From Zingiber officinale (Eukaryota > Streptophyta > Magnoliopsida > Zingiberales > Zingiberaceae): a stretch of 64,000 bases of DNA. Below are positions 20,545-30,428 of this stretch, piece after piece. Position numbers and translations under genes: made by a program. Under the pieces are notes generated by a model. That model had not been told where the DNA came from, did not search any database, and worked only from the letters and a program-made list of their open reading frames with translations. The stretch lies in contig NC_056002.1 of assembly GCF_018446385.1 (NCBI RefSeq), positions 30,862,636 to 30,926,635 of the forward strand. Direction: 5' to 3'. Within the stretch, counting starts at the first letter, position 1. Each line of letters opens with the position of its first letter.

Positions 20545-21294
20545 GACCGGAGGGAGAAGGATTTGATCTGACCCCACCGTCGACACGGGGATGTGTCAAG
20601 CGACTGACGCTCAATTGAGTAGGGGATGTTGGATGGAGAAGGAGTCGATGTGCAGAAGCTAGGCCGAGCGGCTACCCCACTCGGCCAGGCAGCAAGACTT
20701 GGCATTGGCAGAGCGGAACTTCTGTCGAGCGGCTACCTCGCTCAGCCAAGCAGCAGGACGTGGCACAACCACAGTTGAGTTCCGGCCGAGCGGCAAGCCC
20801 ACTCAGGCTAGCAACATACTCTCTCTGGTATCCATCGACATCCCTTTGGGAGTTAGTGTTGCCAACATCAGGTATGGACAGCCAGAAGATCGTACGACGA
20901 AAGCTTCCACTGTCACTTTAGAGATATGCTCGGCTTGTTAAGGTACTGTGTCAGGGAAACTTTACTGACAAGTCTTTTCAAGGAAAACTTTGGGAAGTGT
21001 GTTGGCCTTGGAATGCGTGCACGTGCACTATAGAAGCTCTATATAAAGGGGAGGTCCAAGCATTGACGGAGGTACACAATACGTGATAGACACTATTCTC
21101 GCTACTATTCATTTTGCTCCACCTTCTACTTCATCGTCGGTGACTGACTTGAGCATCGGAGGGTCAACCCCAGGGACCCCTTCCCTGGCTCGACACTGAC
21201 GTAATTTGTGTTGCAGATCTGAGTGAAGTCTACAGCAGTCAGCGGGAGCGCCGCATCCCCAGCTTTCCATCTCATCGACTTTCGGACAGGATCA
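20545..21294 (+). mobile_element. gypsy-2 5' LTR, right portion
   Basis: Resumes after the CACTA element and ends TTCGGACAGGATCA at 21294, the same terminus as gypsy-1. It is followed at once by the primer-binding site. TATATAAAG at 21042-21050 is a plausible LTR TATA box. Confidence 0.8.
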
Positions 21295-21315
21295 TATTTG
21301 GTGTCATCTGTGGGA
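21295..21315 (+). other. gypsy-2 primer-binding site, decayed
   Basis: TATTTGGTGTCATCTGTGGG aligns with ATTTGGCGCCGTCTGTGGG, the Tat-type site. The differences are C-to-T or G-to-A changes at CG positions, as expected from methylation decay. Confidence 0.75.
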
Positions 21316-21340
21316 ACTTACCTGCATCTAAGTTGAGAAG

Positions 21341-22490
21341 ATGGAGGACGCTGGATGACTCACCACCGTGACGCTCACCAAAGAGGAGCTCGACATGCTC
21401 GTGCAAGCCCAAGCGGTGAAAATGTTCGAGCAACAGCAACAGCAGGCACTGGTCGATTGGCTAGTACAACAGTCAGCGACATCGTCAGCAGGAGGGCAAG
21501 CGGGATTGGAAGACCGGCCAGAACCAATTTCCATATGGGGATAAAACAGAGGTCCGACTAGCACGCAAGGGGAAGCGCCACCCGTGCCTATCCCTTTTTA
21601 TCGTGCCTTGTTCCAAATCCCCTTAGAAATAGCTCATGGGAACCAAGAGAGGGGGTCATCTTCGAACGATGCTCTTGTTCAGGATGCACAAAAAGGAAAG
21701 GCACCTAAAAGTCACACATTGCTTGAGTGGATCAATATGCAATTCTCTCAGGCGATCTTGAGCGACCCTCTACCCAGGCACTATACCCCACTGGCGATCG
21801 GGGAATACAACGAGATGACCGATCCAGACGATCATTTGGATAAGTTTGATAATGCAGTCACGCTGCACCAGTACACAGATGGGGTGAAGTACCGAGTCTT
21901 TCTCACTACTCTCTCCGGTTTGGCGCAGCATTGGTTCCAAAGACTGCCTGACGACTCAATACGTAGCTTCAAGGACTTCCGAACTGTGTTCCAGCATCAT
22001 TTCACCAGCAGCCGACACTATCAAAAGACGAGTGTCAGCCTCTTTTCCCTAAAGTAGGGGCCCAAGGAAGCGCTCCAAGCGTATATCAGGTGTTTCAATC
22101 AAGTAGCCATTGATACCCCTCGGTCTCATCCGAGACAATGATGAACGCCTTCACTCAAGGGCTGATTGAAGGAGAGTTCTTCTGATCACTTATCCGAAAG
22201 CTGCCCAGGGACTTTGACCACCTGCTCAGAAAGGCCAATGAATACATAAATGTGGAAGAAGCCTAGGCAACAAGGAAGAAGGAGAATCGGCCGAACCCGC
22301 ACCAGCGAGCAGCTGCCAACCACCCCAAGGGCCAAGAGCGGAGAGACCACAACCACACCAAGAGGCTAGGACACATGTCGTGCAGCATGTGGCCTCCAGT
22401 CGGTAGAAGACAACAAGAGGCAAGGTGTGGACATCAATGTTCTGCTCCTTCCATCAGTCGGCGACGCACAACACACGCGATTGCTACGAT
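21341..22490 (+). pseudogene. gag: gypsy-2 gag (Tat-like), broken
   Basis: Begins MEDAG followed by TGA (21356-21358, an expected Arg codon), then TVTLTKEELDML, homologous to the gypsy-1 start. A Gln-rich segment follows. Stops include 21541-21543 (TAA). The core 21584-22057 is a recognisable capsid region of the retrotransposon gag family: PRHYTPLAIGEYNEMTDPDD, HLDKFDNAVTLHQYTDGVKY, LTTLSGLAQHWFQRLP. The frame stops at 22055-22057 (TAG) and is then hard to follow. No clear zinc knuckle remains. Gag forms the virus-like particle in active relatives. Confidence 0.85.
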
Positions 22491-22730
22491 TTGACACTAA
22501 TTGATAGCCGACTGACACCGAGAGGATACCGCCGCCGATCTCCAACTCTCGATCGACAATATAGATAACAATATGCTAGGCGACGAGCGGATGAAAGAAG
22601 AGCACCCGAGTGGCATAATTGACACCAGGGGAGGGATAACGATGATCCTGCCCGAGTCCCAGTCGAGCGAAATAGACTCTCCACTTGAGAAGAAGAAAAC
22701 ATAAGCAACGCCGCTCGAGGAAAAATAGGC

Positions 22731-24666
22731 ATGATCGTCGGTGGGTTGACCAACGACAACTCCAACAGAGCCAGGAAGTCGTATGCTCGGCGACTAGAGA
22801 TCCACACCATGGTATGCAGTAGGGAGAAGGCAGAAGGGGTCGAGATCAGCTTCGGCCCTAGCAATTTGGAGGGAGTGGAGATCCCTCATGACAACGCGCT
22901 GATCATCCGAGTGGTAATTGCTAATTACACTATTCATCAAACTTTCGTTGATATAGGGAGTTCAGTGAACTTCATCTTCAAGAAGGCGTTCAATCAATTA
23001 TAGATCGATCGAAATGAGTTGTAGCCCATGACGACCCCACTATATGGCTTCATGGGCAACGAGGTACTGTCGCTCGGACTGGCCCGATTGGCCATCTCGC
23101 TTGGGGAAGAGCCATTGAGAAGAATCGGGACCACCAACTTCATCATGGTGGATGCATCGTCGGCCTACAATGTCATCTTGGGCTGACCGACCCTCAATGA
23201 ATTCCAGACAGTGGTGTCTACCTATTTCCAAAAGATCAAGTTCCCAGTAGACAACCGGGTGGATGAAGTCATAGGCAATCAGCTGGCTGCTCGGCGATGC
23301 TACGTCGAGATGGTCAAGTCCGAAGCAAGAAGCGCTCAGAAGAATCCACGCTTGGAGGTGAATGCAATCACTGAGAAACCTCCTACATTAGTGTACGAAG
23401 AGAAGGAGGAGGTTCAGATCCATCCCAACTAAATGGAAGCAACCACCTTTATCGCGGCCGACCTGGAGGTGGAAAAGAAGGCCGAGTTGGTCGCTTGCCT
23501 TAGACAAAATCATGATGTGTTCATATGGTCGACATACGAGCTTCCTGGGATCTCCCCGAGTGTGGCTCAGCATGAGCTTCATGTTCGACCGGATGCTCGG
23601 CCGGTGAAGCAAAGAAAAAGGGACTTCAACGCGGAGCAAAATTTGATCATCTTGGCAGAAATCGAGAAGTTGTTGGAGGTCGGCCATATTAGGGAAGTTC
23701 AATTCCCGAGCTGGCTAGCCAACGTCATGTTGGTCTCCAAGCCGAGCAATAAATGGTGGGTTTGCATCGACTTCCGTAATTTGAACAAGGCATACCCAAA
23801 ATATTTCTATCCATTACCCAGGATAGACCAGATAGTAGATTCAACGTTCCGAGCTAATCTGCATGCTCGATGCATACCAAGGGTATCACCAAGTGCCGCT
23901 CGCCCAAGAAGACCAGGAGAAGGTTAACTTCATTACTACCAATGGAACGTACTGCTACAACGTCATGCCGTTCGGACTCAAGAATGTCGGAGCCACTTAC
24001 CAGAGGCTGATGAACAAGGTGTTCCGACGGTAGATCGACCATAATATGGAGGTATATATCAACGACATATTAATAAAATCCCTCTGAGTTGCTGACCTAT
24101 GTACAGATATCGAGGAGACCTGCCAAACACTGAGGGTGTATGGAATAAAGTTGAGCCCCAGCAAGTGTCTATTCGGCGTGAAGAGTGGCCACTTCCTGGG
24201 TTACATCGTCACTGAGCGGGGCATTGAAACCAATTCAAGCAAAGTTAAAGCATTGCAAGACATGCTGCCATCTTGGAACTTGGAGGAAGCTCAACGACTG
24301 ACCAGTCGGATCATGGTGTTGTCCATATTCATATCCAAGTCGTCCAACCGGAGCCTACCATTCTTCAAAGTGCTTCGCCGAGCTACAAAATTCCAGTGGG
24401 ATGTGGAGTGCGATCGAGCATTAGAAGAGCTTAAGGAATATCTTAACTCCTTGCCTGTATTAGCCAAGCCAATAGTTGGTGAGCCGCTCTGGATCTATTT
24501 ATCGTCCAATGAATATACGGTTGGGTCGACCCTAGTTAGGTAGAACGGCCAAGAGCAGTAGTCTGTATACTTTTTAAGCCATATATTGAAGGATGTAGAG
24601 TCTCACTACACCGGTCTGGAAAAATTAGCTTACGCTTTGATTCTCGCAGCTCGGAGGCTTCGTCCA
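22731..24666 (+). pseudogene. pol: gypsy-2 pol: protease, RT and start of RNase H, broken
   Basis: The protease region has QTFVDIGSSVNFIF, where the family has D-T/S-G; here Thr is Ile. RT begins in a separate frame from 23433 with ELPGISPSVAQHELHVRPDA, WLANVMLVSKPSNKWWVCID and LNKAYPKYFYPLPRIDQIVD, typical of the Tat lineage. After a frameshift near 23860 it continues with VNFITTNGTYCYNVMPFGLK. The catalytic YxDD box reads YIND (24055-24066), so the first Asp is lost. The RNase H-connecting region runs LSPSKCLFGVKSGHFLGYIV to LVR at 24540, then a stop and KLAYALILAARRL. gypsy-3 cuts it at 24667, before integrase. Stops also occur at 24031 and 24087. Confidence 0.9.
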
Positions 24667-25630
24667 TGATCCTGTCCAGAGTCTGAGTCAGACGAAGGCT
24701 GGATGAAGTGTCGCTAGCGTTGACGGGGAGGAGACTGTGATGCGGCGGTCACATGAGCTTCCTAAAACGGACCCCCACGTGGCCCTAAAGAAATACGGGG
24801 CTTGCGTCGGTGGTACCAGACCGCTGCACACACTCAGACAAGCACACAGAGCATTAGAGACCAAGAACCAGGAAAAAAAGTCCCTGGCACAGATCCTCTA
24901 ACGCTCAAGTCAAGTACTTTTTCCCCAGAAGAACAGTGTACGAGGGAAGAAGAAAAGTAGACAAGTGTGTGAGTGAGTGTACCTGCGTGAGGGAGAGAAC
25001 ACCCCTTTTTATATGACAATACGTACCTTCTGGAGACTGACCCTTGTCAGAGAATGTCGGGTGTCAGTGCTTGTCAAGTGGTGGAGGACACGTGACCTTC
25101 TCGGCTGGAGGAATGTTATACTTGTAGGTGATCCCATCCGTTGAAATATTCCCTGACATACAGCAAATATTCTCTGACAGGTAGTTATGATTCCCTAGCT
25201 TGTTATCGAGTAGTGCCTTCTATCCTACCCAGGTGCGATTGAAACAACCTTGATTAGTCTGTTGGGTGCTGATGAATAAACTGGTTGGACCCCTTCTGCC
25301 GGCCCTTATGATTCTGACCTCACCGAGGGTGACAGGTTTGCTCACATAGGCCGGCTTGACAACCCCTGATCAGTAAAACCAGGTCGGGTTTGGTCCTGAC
25401 TGCGCTTCCTGCCCCAACCATGCTTCTTGTCCCAGGTCTGGTTTCCCGACCGGTAGATTCCTCTCTAGCTTTATACACCGGATGACCCCAGGTGGTCCCC
25501 CTCCATATACCGACTGCCACCCCTTCTTGCCTTCTGACTGTCATGCCCCCTTGACTTTCGACTTCCACATCCCCTTGACTTCTGACTGCCACGTCTCATT
25601 GCCCCGACCCTACTACTATGCACCGTATCA
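24667..25630 (-). mobile_element. 3' LTR of Ty3/gypsy element gypsy-3
   Basis: On the minus strand it starts TGATACGGTGCATAG at 25630 and ends CTGGACAGGATCA at 24667, 964 bp, matching the termini of the other two Tat-like LTRs. A purine-rich tract lies just outside its start, marking it as the 3' LTR, so the body lies to the right. It interrupts gypsy-2 pol. Confidence 0.8.
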
Positions 25631-25650
25631 CAAGCCTCCCCACCAAGTCT
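25631..25650 (-). other. Polypurine tract of gypsy-3
   Basis: Minus strand TTGGTGGGGAGGCTTG directly precedes the LTR start, in the position of the plus-strand primer. Confidence 0.6.
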
Positions 25651-25974
25651 AGTCGAAGGAAGCTCGGGTTCGACTGACTAGACCAGAATCCGATTTCACT
25701 TAGCCTCGCTGCTGCGACGTTAACTACTTCTCCCTTTCCCCGAGCCCTTGGGAATCTACCATGCTCTCAGATGCTGCACCAATTCCCAAATGTTTATGTT
25801 GCTGCCTCAATCCCCAAATCTTGGAATACCCACCATGTCCTTGCATGTGATGTCATTTCCCATATGTAATTGCATGCCCCGAGGTTGACTCTTCACCTCT
25901 ATCTCTTTAAGAAGAGTTGACCCTCCTTATACTCGTATGCTTTCCTTGTACTTCTTCATACTATAGAATCCCTA
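25651..25974. other. gypsy-3 3' untranslated region, no gene
   Basis: Mixed-composition sequence between the polypurine tract and the coiled-coil frame. No repeat or coding signal is evident. Confidence 0.5.
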
Positions 25975-26400
25975 ATGGAGCCTGATGAAATGTCATCTTT
26001 ATACCAACAATTCACTCACCTGACTCAGTTACTTGCCCAGAAGGATGAGGCCTTATTGGAGATGACACAGAGTAGGGGCCTTCAGTCTTCACTTTGTCGA
26101 GAGATGGAAGAACTTTAGCTAGCTGTTAAGTCCTGAACTCGAGCTGAGGCGACCTTGAAGCATAAGGCTTATGCAGATCTGGAGAGCCAGACTCGCTTTA
26201 TTGCATATTTGAAGATAAAACATGAGGACTCTCTGACCATTCTCCAAGAAGAAAATCGGCTAAAAGATGAAATTATCGCCCAGCAACATCGCTCCCTTCA
26301 GTGTATTAAGACAGAACTGATCTAGGTATGAGCCCAATTGGAGCAGGCAAGTCGAGCAGATCGACCCAGCTATCAACATCCACTTGACCCTGCTAATTGA
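25975..26400 (+). pseudogene. Coiled-coil frame antisense to gypsy-3, decayed
   Basis: ATG at 25975 opens MEPDEMSSLYQQFTHLTQLL, followed by a heptad-rich, Glu/Lys/Leu-rich sequence (LTILQEENRLKDEIIAQQHR) down to TGA at 26398-26400. In-frame stops occur at about 26118 and 26133 and two more near 26325, at positions where CAG or TGG codons would be expected. Composition resembles the C-terminal coiled coil of the two antisense genes farther right (30429-32848 and 33460-47111). It could be a small extra antisense gene or a remnant of a third copy. Confidence 0.5.
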
Positions 26401-26579
26401 AAGGGAAGTTGGCACTACTTGCACTCCTAGTGTGATAATATGTATTTTGAAGAATGCCTTCTGAGCTTTATCAAATTAATGTCAATCAGGCTATGCTGCG
26501 GGTCTTGGTTCATGTTTTTCCCTTGTATTTCCTTCTCTTCTTTGGTGCTTCTCCTTTTGCATGATCCCCTGAATTGTTA

Positions 26580-27616
26580 TAAATCGCACTGGGGCGAGGG
26601 TCTAGAATCTTAATCGAGAGGTCGTTAGTCGTGAGAGCATGCTCACTTATAACTCGCACTTGGGCAAGAGTCTGGAGGCGTGAGAGCAAACTCACTTATA
26701 ACTCGCACTGGGGCGAGAGTCTGGAATCTCGACCGGGAGGTCGTTGGGCGTGAGAGCATGCTCACTTATAACTCGTACTGAGGATAGAGTATGGTGGCGT
26801 GAGAGCAAGTTCACTTATAACTCGCACTGGGCTGAGAATCTAGAGGCGTGAGAGCAAGCTCACTTATAACTCGCATTGGGGCGAGAGTCTGGAATCCCGA
26901 CCGAGAGGTCGTTGGTCATGAGAGTAGCTCACTTATAACTCACACTGGGCGAGAGACTGGAGGCATGAGAGCAAGCTCACTTATAACTCGCACTGGGGCG
27001 AGAGTCCGGAGTCCTGGCCGAGAGGTCGTTGGGCGTGAGAGCATACTCACTTATAACTCGCACTGGGACGAGAGTTTAGAGACGTGAGAGCAAACTCACT
27101 TATAACTCGCACTAGGGCGAGAGTCTAGAGGCGTGAGAGTAAGCTCACTTATAACTCGCACTGGGGCGAGAGTCTGAAATCCCGACCGAGAGGCCGTTGG
27201 TCGTGAGAGCATGCTCACTTATAACTTGTACTGGGGTGAGAGTCTGGAGGTGTAAGAGCAAGCTCATTTATAACTCGCACTGGGACGAGAGTCTGGAGGC
27301 GTGAGAGCAAGCTCACTTATAACTCGCAGTGGGGCGAGAGTCTAGAGGCGTGAGAGCAAGCTCACTTATAACTTGCACTGGGCCGAGAGTTTGGAATCCT
27401 GACCGAGAGGTCGTTGGTCGTGAGAGCATGCTCACTTATAACTTGCACTAGGGTGAGAGTCTGGAGGTGTGAGAGCAAGCTCACTTAGAACTTTCACTAG
27501 AACATGAATATAGAATCCCGACCGAGAGGTCATTGGTCATGAGAGCATGCTCACTTATAACTCGCACTGGGGCGAGAGTTTGGAATCTCAACCAAGAGGT
27601 CATTGGTCGTGAGAGC
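26580..27616. repeat. Tandem array C, unit 49 bp with longer variant
   Basis: About 19 copies of GTGAGAGCAAGCTCACTTAT + AACTCGCACTGGGGCGAGAG + TCTGGAGGC. A longer form carries an extra GACCGAGAGGTCGTTGGTCG segment. GAGAGCAAGCTC and GCACTGGGGCGAGAG give local dyad symmetry. The array lies just inside the 3' LTR of gypsy-3 and is split by a solo LTR at 27617. It is not a CRISPR array: there are no unique spacers. Confidence 0.9.
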
Positions 27617-29304
27617 TGTTGGTGCAATCAACCTCCAAGGTTTTAATGTCAGACAAATATATTTAAGTATGCTTAAGTAATGTTTAAGTATGCTTAAGTA
27701 TGTTTACGTATGGAACTTGATCAAGGGAAGTTCTAGTTGTAGGCTAGGCAAAGGAAAAAATCTCGGTATATCGTGGAAGTTAGGTGGATAGGTCTGGAAG
27801 ACTTGATCCCTGGGTAGCCGAATACTGAGTCCTAGTTGTAGGCTAGGTAAGGGAAATCTCGGTATGTCGTGGAAACTAGGTGGATAGGTCTGGAGGAGTT
27901 GATCCCTGGGTAGTTAAATACTGAGTCTTGATGAGTGAAGCCAAGTGGAGAAAATCCTAGGGGGTGGTAACCTTAGGTCCTGGTGAGTGAAGTCAGGTTT
28001 GAGAAAACCCTAGGGGGTGGTAACCTTAGGTAACGAGAAGTCTTGGAGGAGTGAACTCCAAGCAAGGTTGATCGGATGGTTTCCGGTCGACCGCGCGCGG
28101 TCGACCGAACCAGCGGATCTCGGTAAATCTAGGTTTAGGTTTACCATTGTATTCTGTATTACTATTATTATTGTTGGCTAATGTAGTATTGCAGGAAAAG
28201 TCTTAGTGGATCGGGTGATCAGACACTGAGCTGGCAAAAGTCCAAACAGGTCTGGAGGACCAATGTTTGGCAGGTAAGTTGAGGTATGCAACTGGAGGAG
28301 CGACAGTGAGGTCGGGTTCCTAAAGGGAACAACCTTAGGTCGCTGATCCAACTGAAGAAACCGGGAAGGTTTCCAAGTTGAGATCAAGACAGTTCTACTG
28401 TCTATATTACTCATGCATTATATTACTGTGCTAACATTTGTTTTGCAGGAATATTGTTTAACTCTGTTTTGTAGATTCGGCCTGATTGGTCGACCGAACA
28501 AGAGGATCGGTCGACCGAACTAGCTTGACTCAGACCAGAGATCAGTTCAAACCAAAGCGAAGCATAGTCCGATTGAAGCTTGATCGGTCGACCGAACCAG
28601 GTATCGGTCGACCGATCCAATCAGTATTAATGGAGCATTAAATGAAGATCTCAGCAGATTTCGACGAACAGGGAAGGAAGTTGTTCGGTCGATCGAAAAA
28701 GAGGTTCGGTCAACCGAACCCTTAATGACCAGTTAATGTAGAAAATCAAGCCAGCATCAGACTCCAGCCAAGAAGGAAGGGAGCGGGTTCGGTCGACTGA
28801 ACCTAAGGATCAGTCCACCGAAAGTTAAGGATTCTTATAAAAGTGAAGCTCCAGGTCCGTGGCTGATTAACGGGTTCTGATATCATCTATGTGAAAAAGC
28901 TATTCGTGCTACTACTCTTCTACACATCCATCAAGCAAGTTGCTGTACCATCCAAGAAGTGTTGATCGAGCTACATCTTCTATCTAAGTAATCGGTATAT
29001 TTGTTTAACTTGCATTGTACTTAATTCAAGTAAGATAGTAGGCTGTTACTATCTTACTCTGCTCATTTGTACAATCTGCTTCTTTCTGAGGATCTCGGAA
29101 AGAAGGGTTATAGTGGATTGCCCATTGGCGCGATCAAGGATCGCGGGCCTTCGAGTAGGAGTCGAGCTAGACTCCGAACGAAGTAAACACTTTTGTCTCT
29201 CTCCTTATTTTCTGCTGCTTAATTCTGATTTACGAAGTAAAAGAAAAGTTTTAAAAGAAGCGATATTAACCCCCCCCCCTCTATCGCTCACACCCGATCT
29301 ATCA
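27617..29304 (+). mobile_element. Solo Sirevirus-B LTR
   Basis: TGTTGGTGCAATC...GATCTATCA, 1688 bp, flanked by AGAGC on both sides (27612-27616, 29305-29309). It aligns with the LTRs at 34295-35989 and 44120-45857, has two copies of the roughly 96-bp internal repeat (three or more in the others), carries the CGGTCGACCG palindrome pairs and a 10-C run, and has no internal region. Produced by LTR-LTR recombination. Confidence 0.9.
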
Positions 29305-29445
29305 AGAGCATGCTCACTTATAACTTGCACTGGGGTGAGAGTCTGGAGGCGTGAGAGCAAGCTCACTTATAACTCGCACTGGGGCGAGAGTTTGGAGGCG
29401 TGAGAGCAAGCTCACTTATAACTCACACTGGGGCGAGAGTTTGGA
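29305..29445. repeat. Array C, right remainder
   Basis: Three more copies of the 49-bp unit, in register with the part left of the solo LTR, which shows the LTR inserted into a pre-existing array. Confidence 0.85.
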
Positions 29446-29812
29446 GGCGTGCTCAGGCATTTTGATCCGGAAACCTGCCCGGGCATTCTGATCTGGAGAT
29501 ATGTCCTAGAATTCCAATCTGGAGATTTGCCCAAGAATTCCGATCTAGAGATCTGCCCAAGAATTCCTATATGGAGATCTGCCTAAGAATTCTGATCTAG
29601 ATATATGTCTAATAATTCCGATTTGGAGTTCTGCCCAAGGATTCTGATCTGGAACCTCCCCAGGAATCTTGATCTAGAGACCTGTCCAAGGAATTTTGAT
29701 CTGGATCTGTGCCCAGGATGCCCAGGAAATAATCTGAAGACCTGACCAGGAAATAATCTGGAGGCCTAACTAGTATTTGATATAGAGACCCGCCCAGAGA
29801 TTTGATTTGGCT
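29446..29812. repeat. Tandem array D, unit about 33 bp
   Basis: About 10-11 degenerate copies of CCAAGAATTCCGATCTAGAG + ATCTGC, drifting to CCAGGAAATAATCTGGAGGCC near the right end. A different array from C, directly adjoining it. Confidence 0.8.
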
Positions 29813-30270
29813 AGTAGCACTTGCGACTTAACAAGATATGAGATGATGGATTTAGCTTAATATTCCTGCAATCACAAAGTGCATTTCATAAGGTTTTTAA
29901 TTAAATTTAAATCTTACTCTAGTTTCGAGGAAATGCAGAGGCGCCGAATTCCGATCAGCTTTCCGCCGCCATCTTCTCCACTTCCCGAGGCTCCCGCATG
30001 GACTTTTCGATTCCCAAGGCATAACCTTTATGAAGCAAGGGCTGCTTCCTCGCATATCCTTCCTCATGATTTTCCCGTCATTTTCATCATAAATGCCTCT
30101 TCCTAGGGGGTTGACACGTGTCCCGCAACCTTAATTCCTCATAATGTATGACACATGCTTTTTCCGCATGCTTCCCCAAATCGCTTTTGTTCCTCGATCT
30201 GACGGCTGACGTGTGTTGCGCCGTTTCGTTTGTCCAACTCGGTCTTCGATGTACCCTAAGGGTTTTGATT

Positions 30271-30276
30271 TATAAA
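30271..30276 (+). promoter_or_regulatory. Possible TATA box of antisense gene 1
   Basis: TTTATAAACCC lies 158 bp before the ATG at 30429. Position and sequence suit a plant TATA box. There is no further evidence. Confidence 0.35.
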
Positions 30277-30428
30277 CCCTAAAGGCAGTCCACCGTTGCT
30301 CCTCATTGATCCATCTTCTTCCAATTCTTCGTCATTCCTTTGCTTTCGACTGCTTGTCTTCCTCTTCGTGTCTCTCCACTGTAAGTACTTTTCTTCTTTC
30401 GCTTGCCTTCCCCTTTTATATCTCTACA

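Noticed and set aside
26580..29445. CRISPR-like look of a regular array with dyad symmetry
   Set aside because: No unique spacers, no cas genes, plant context. It is an ordinary tandem array.
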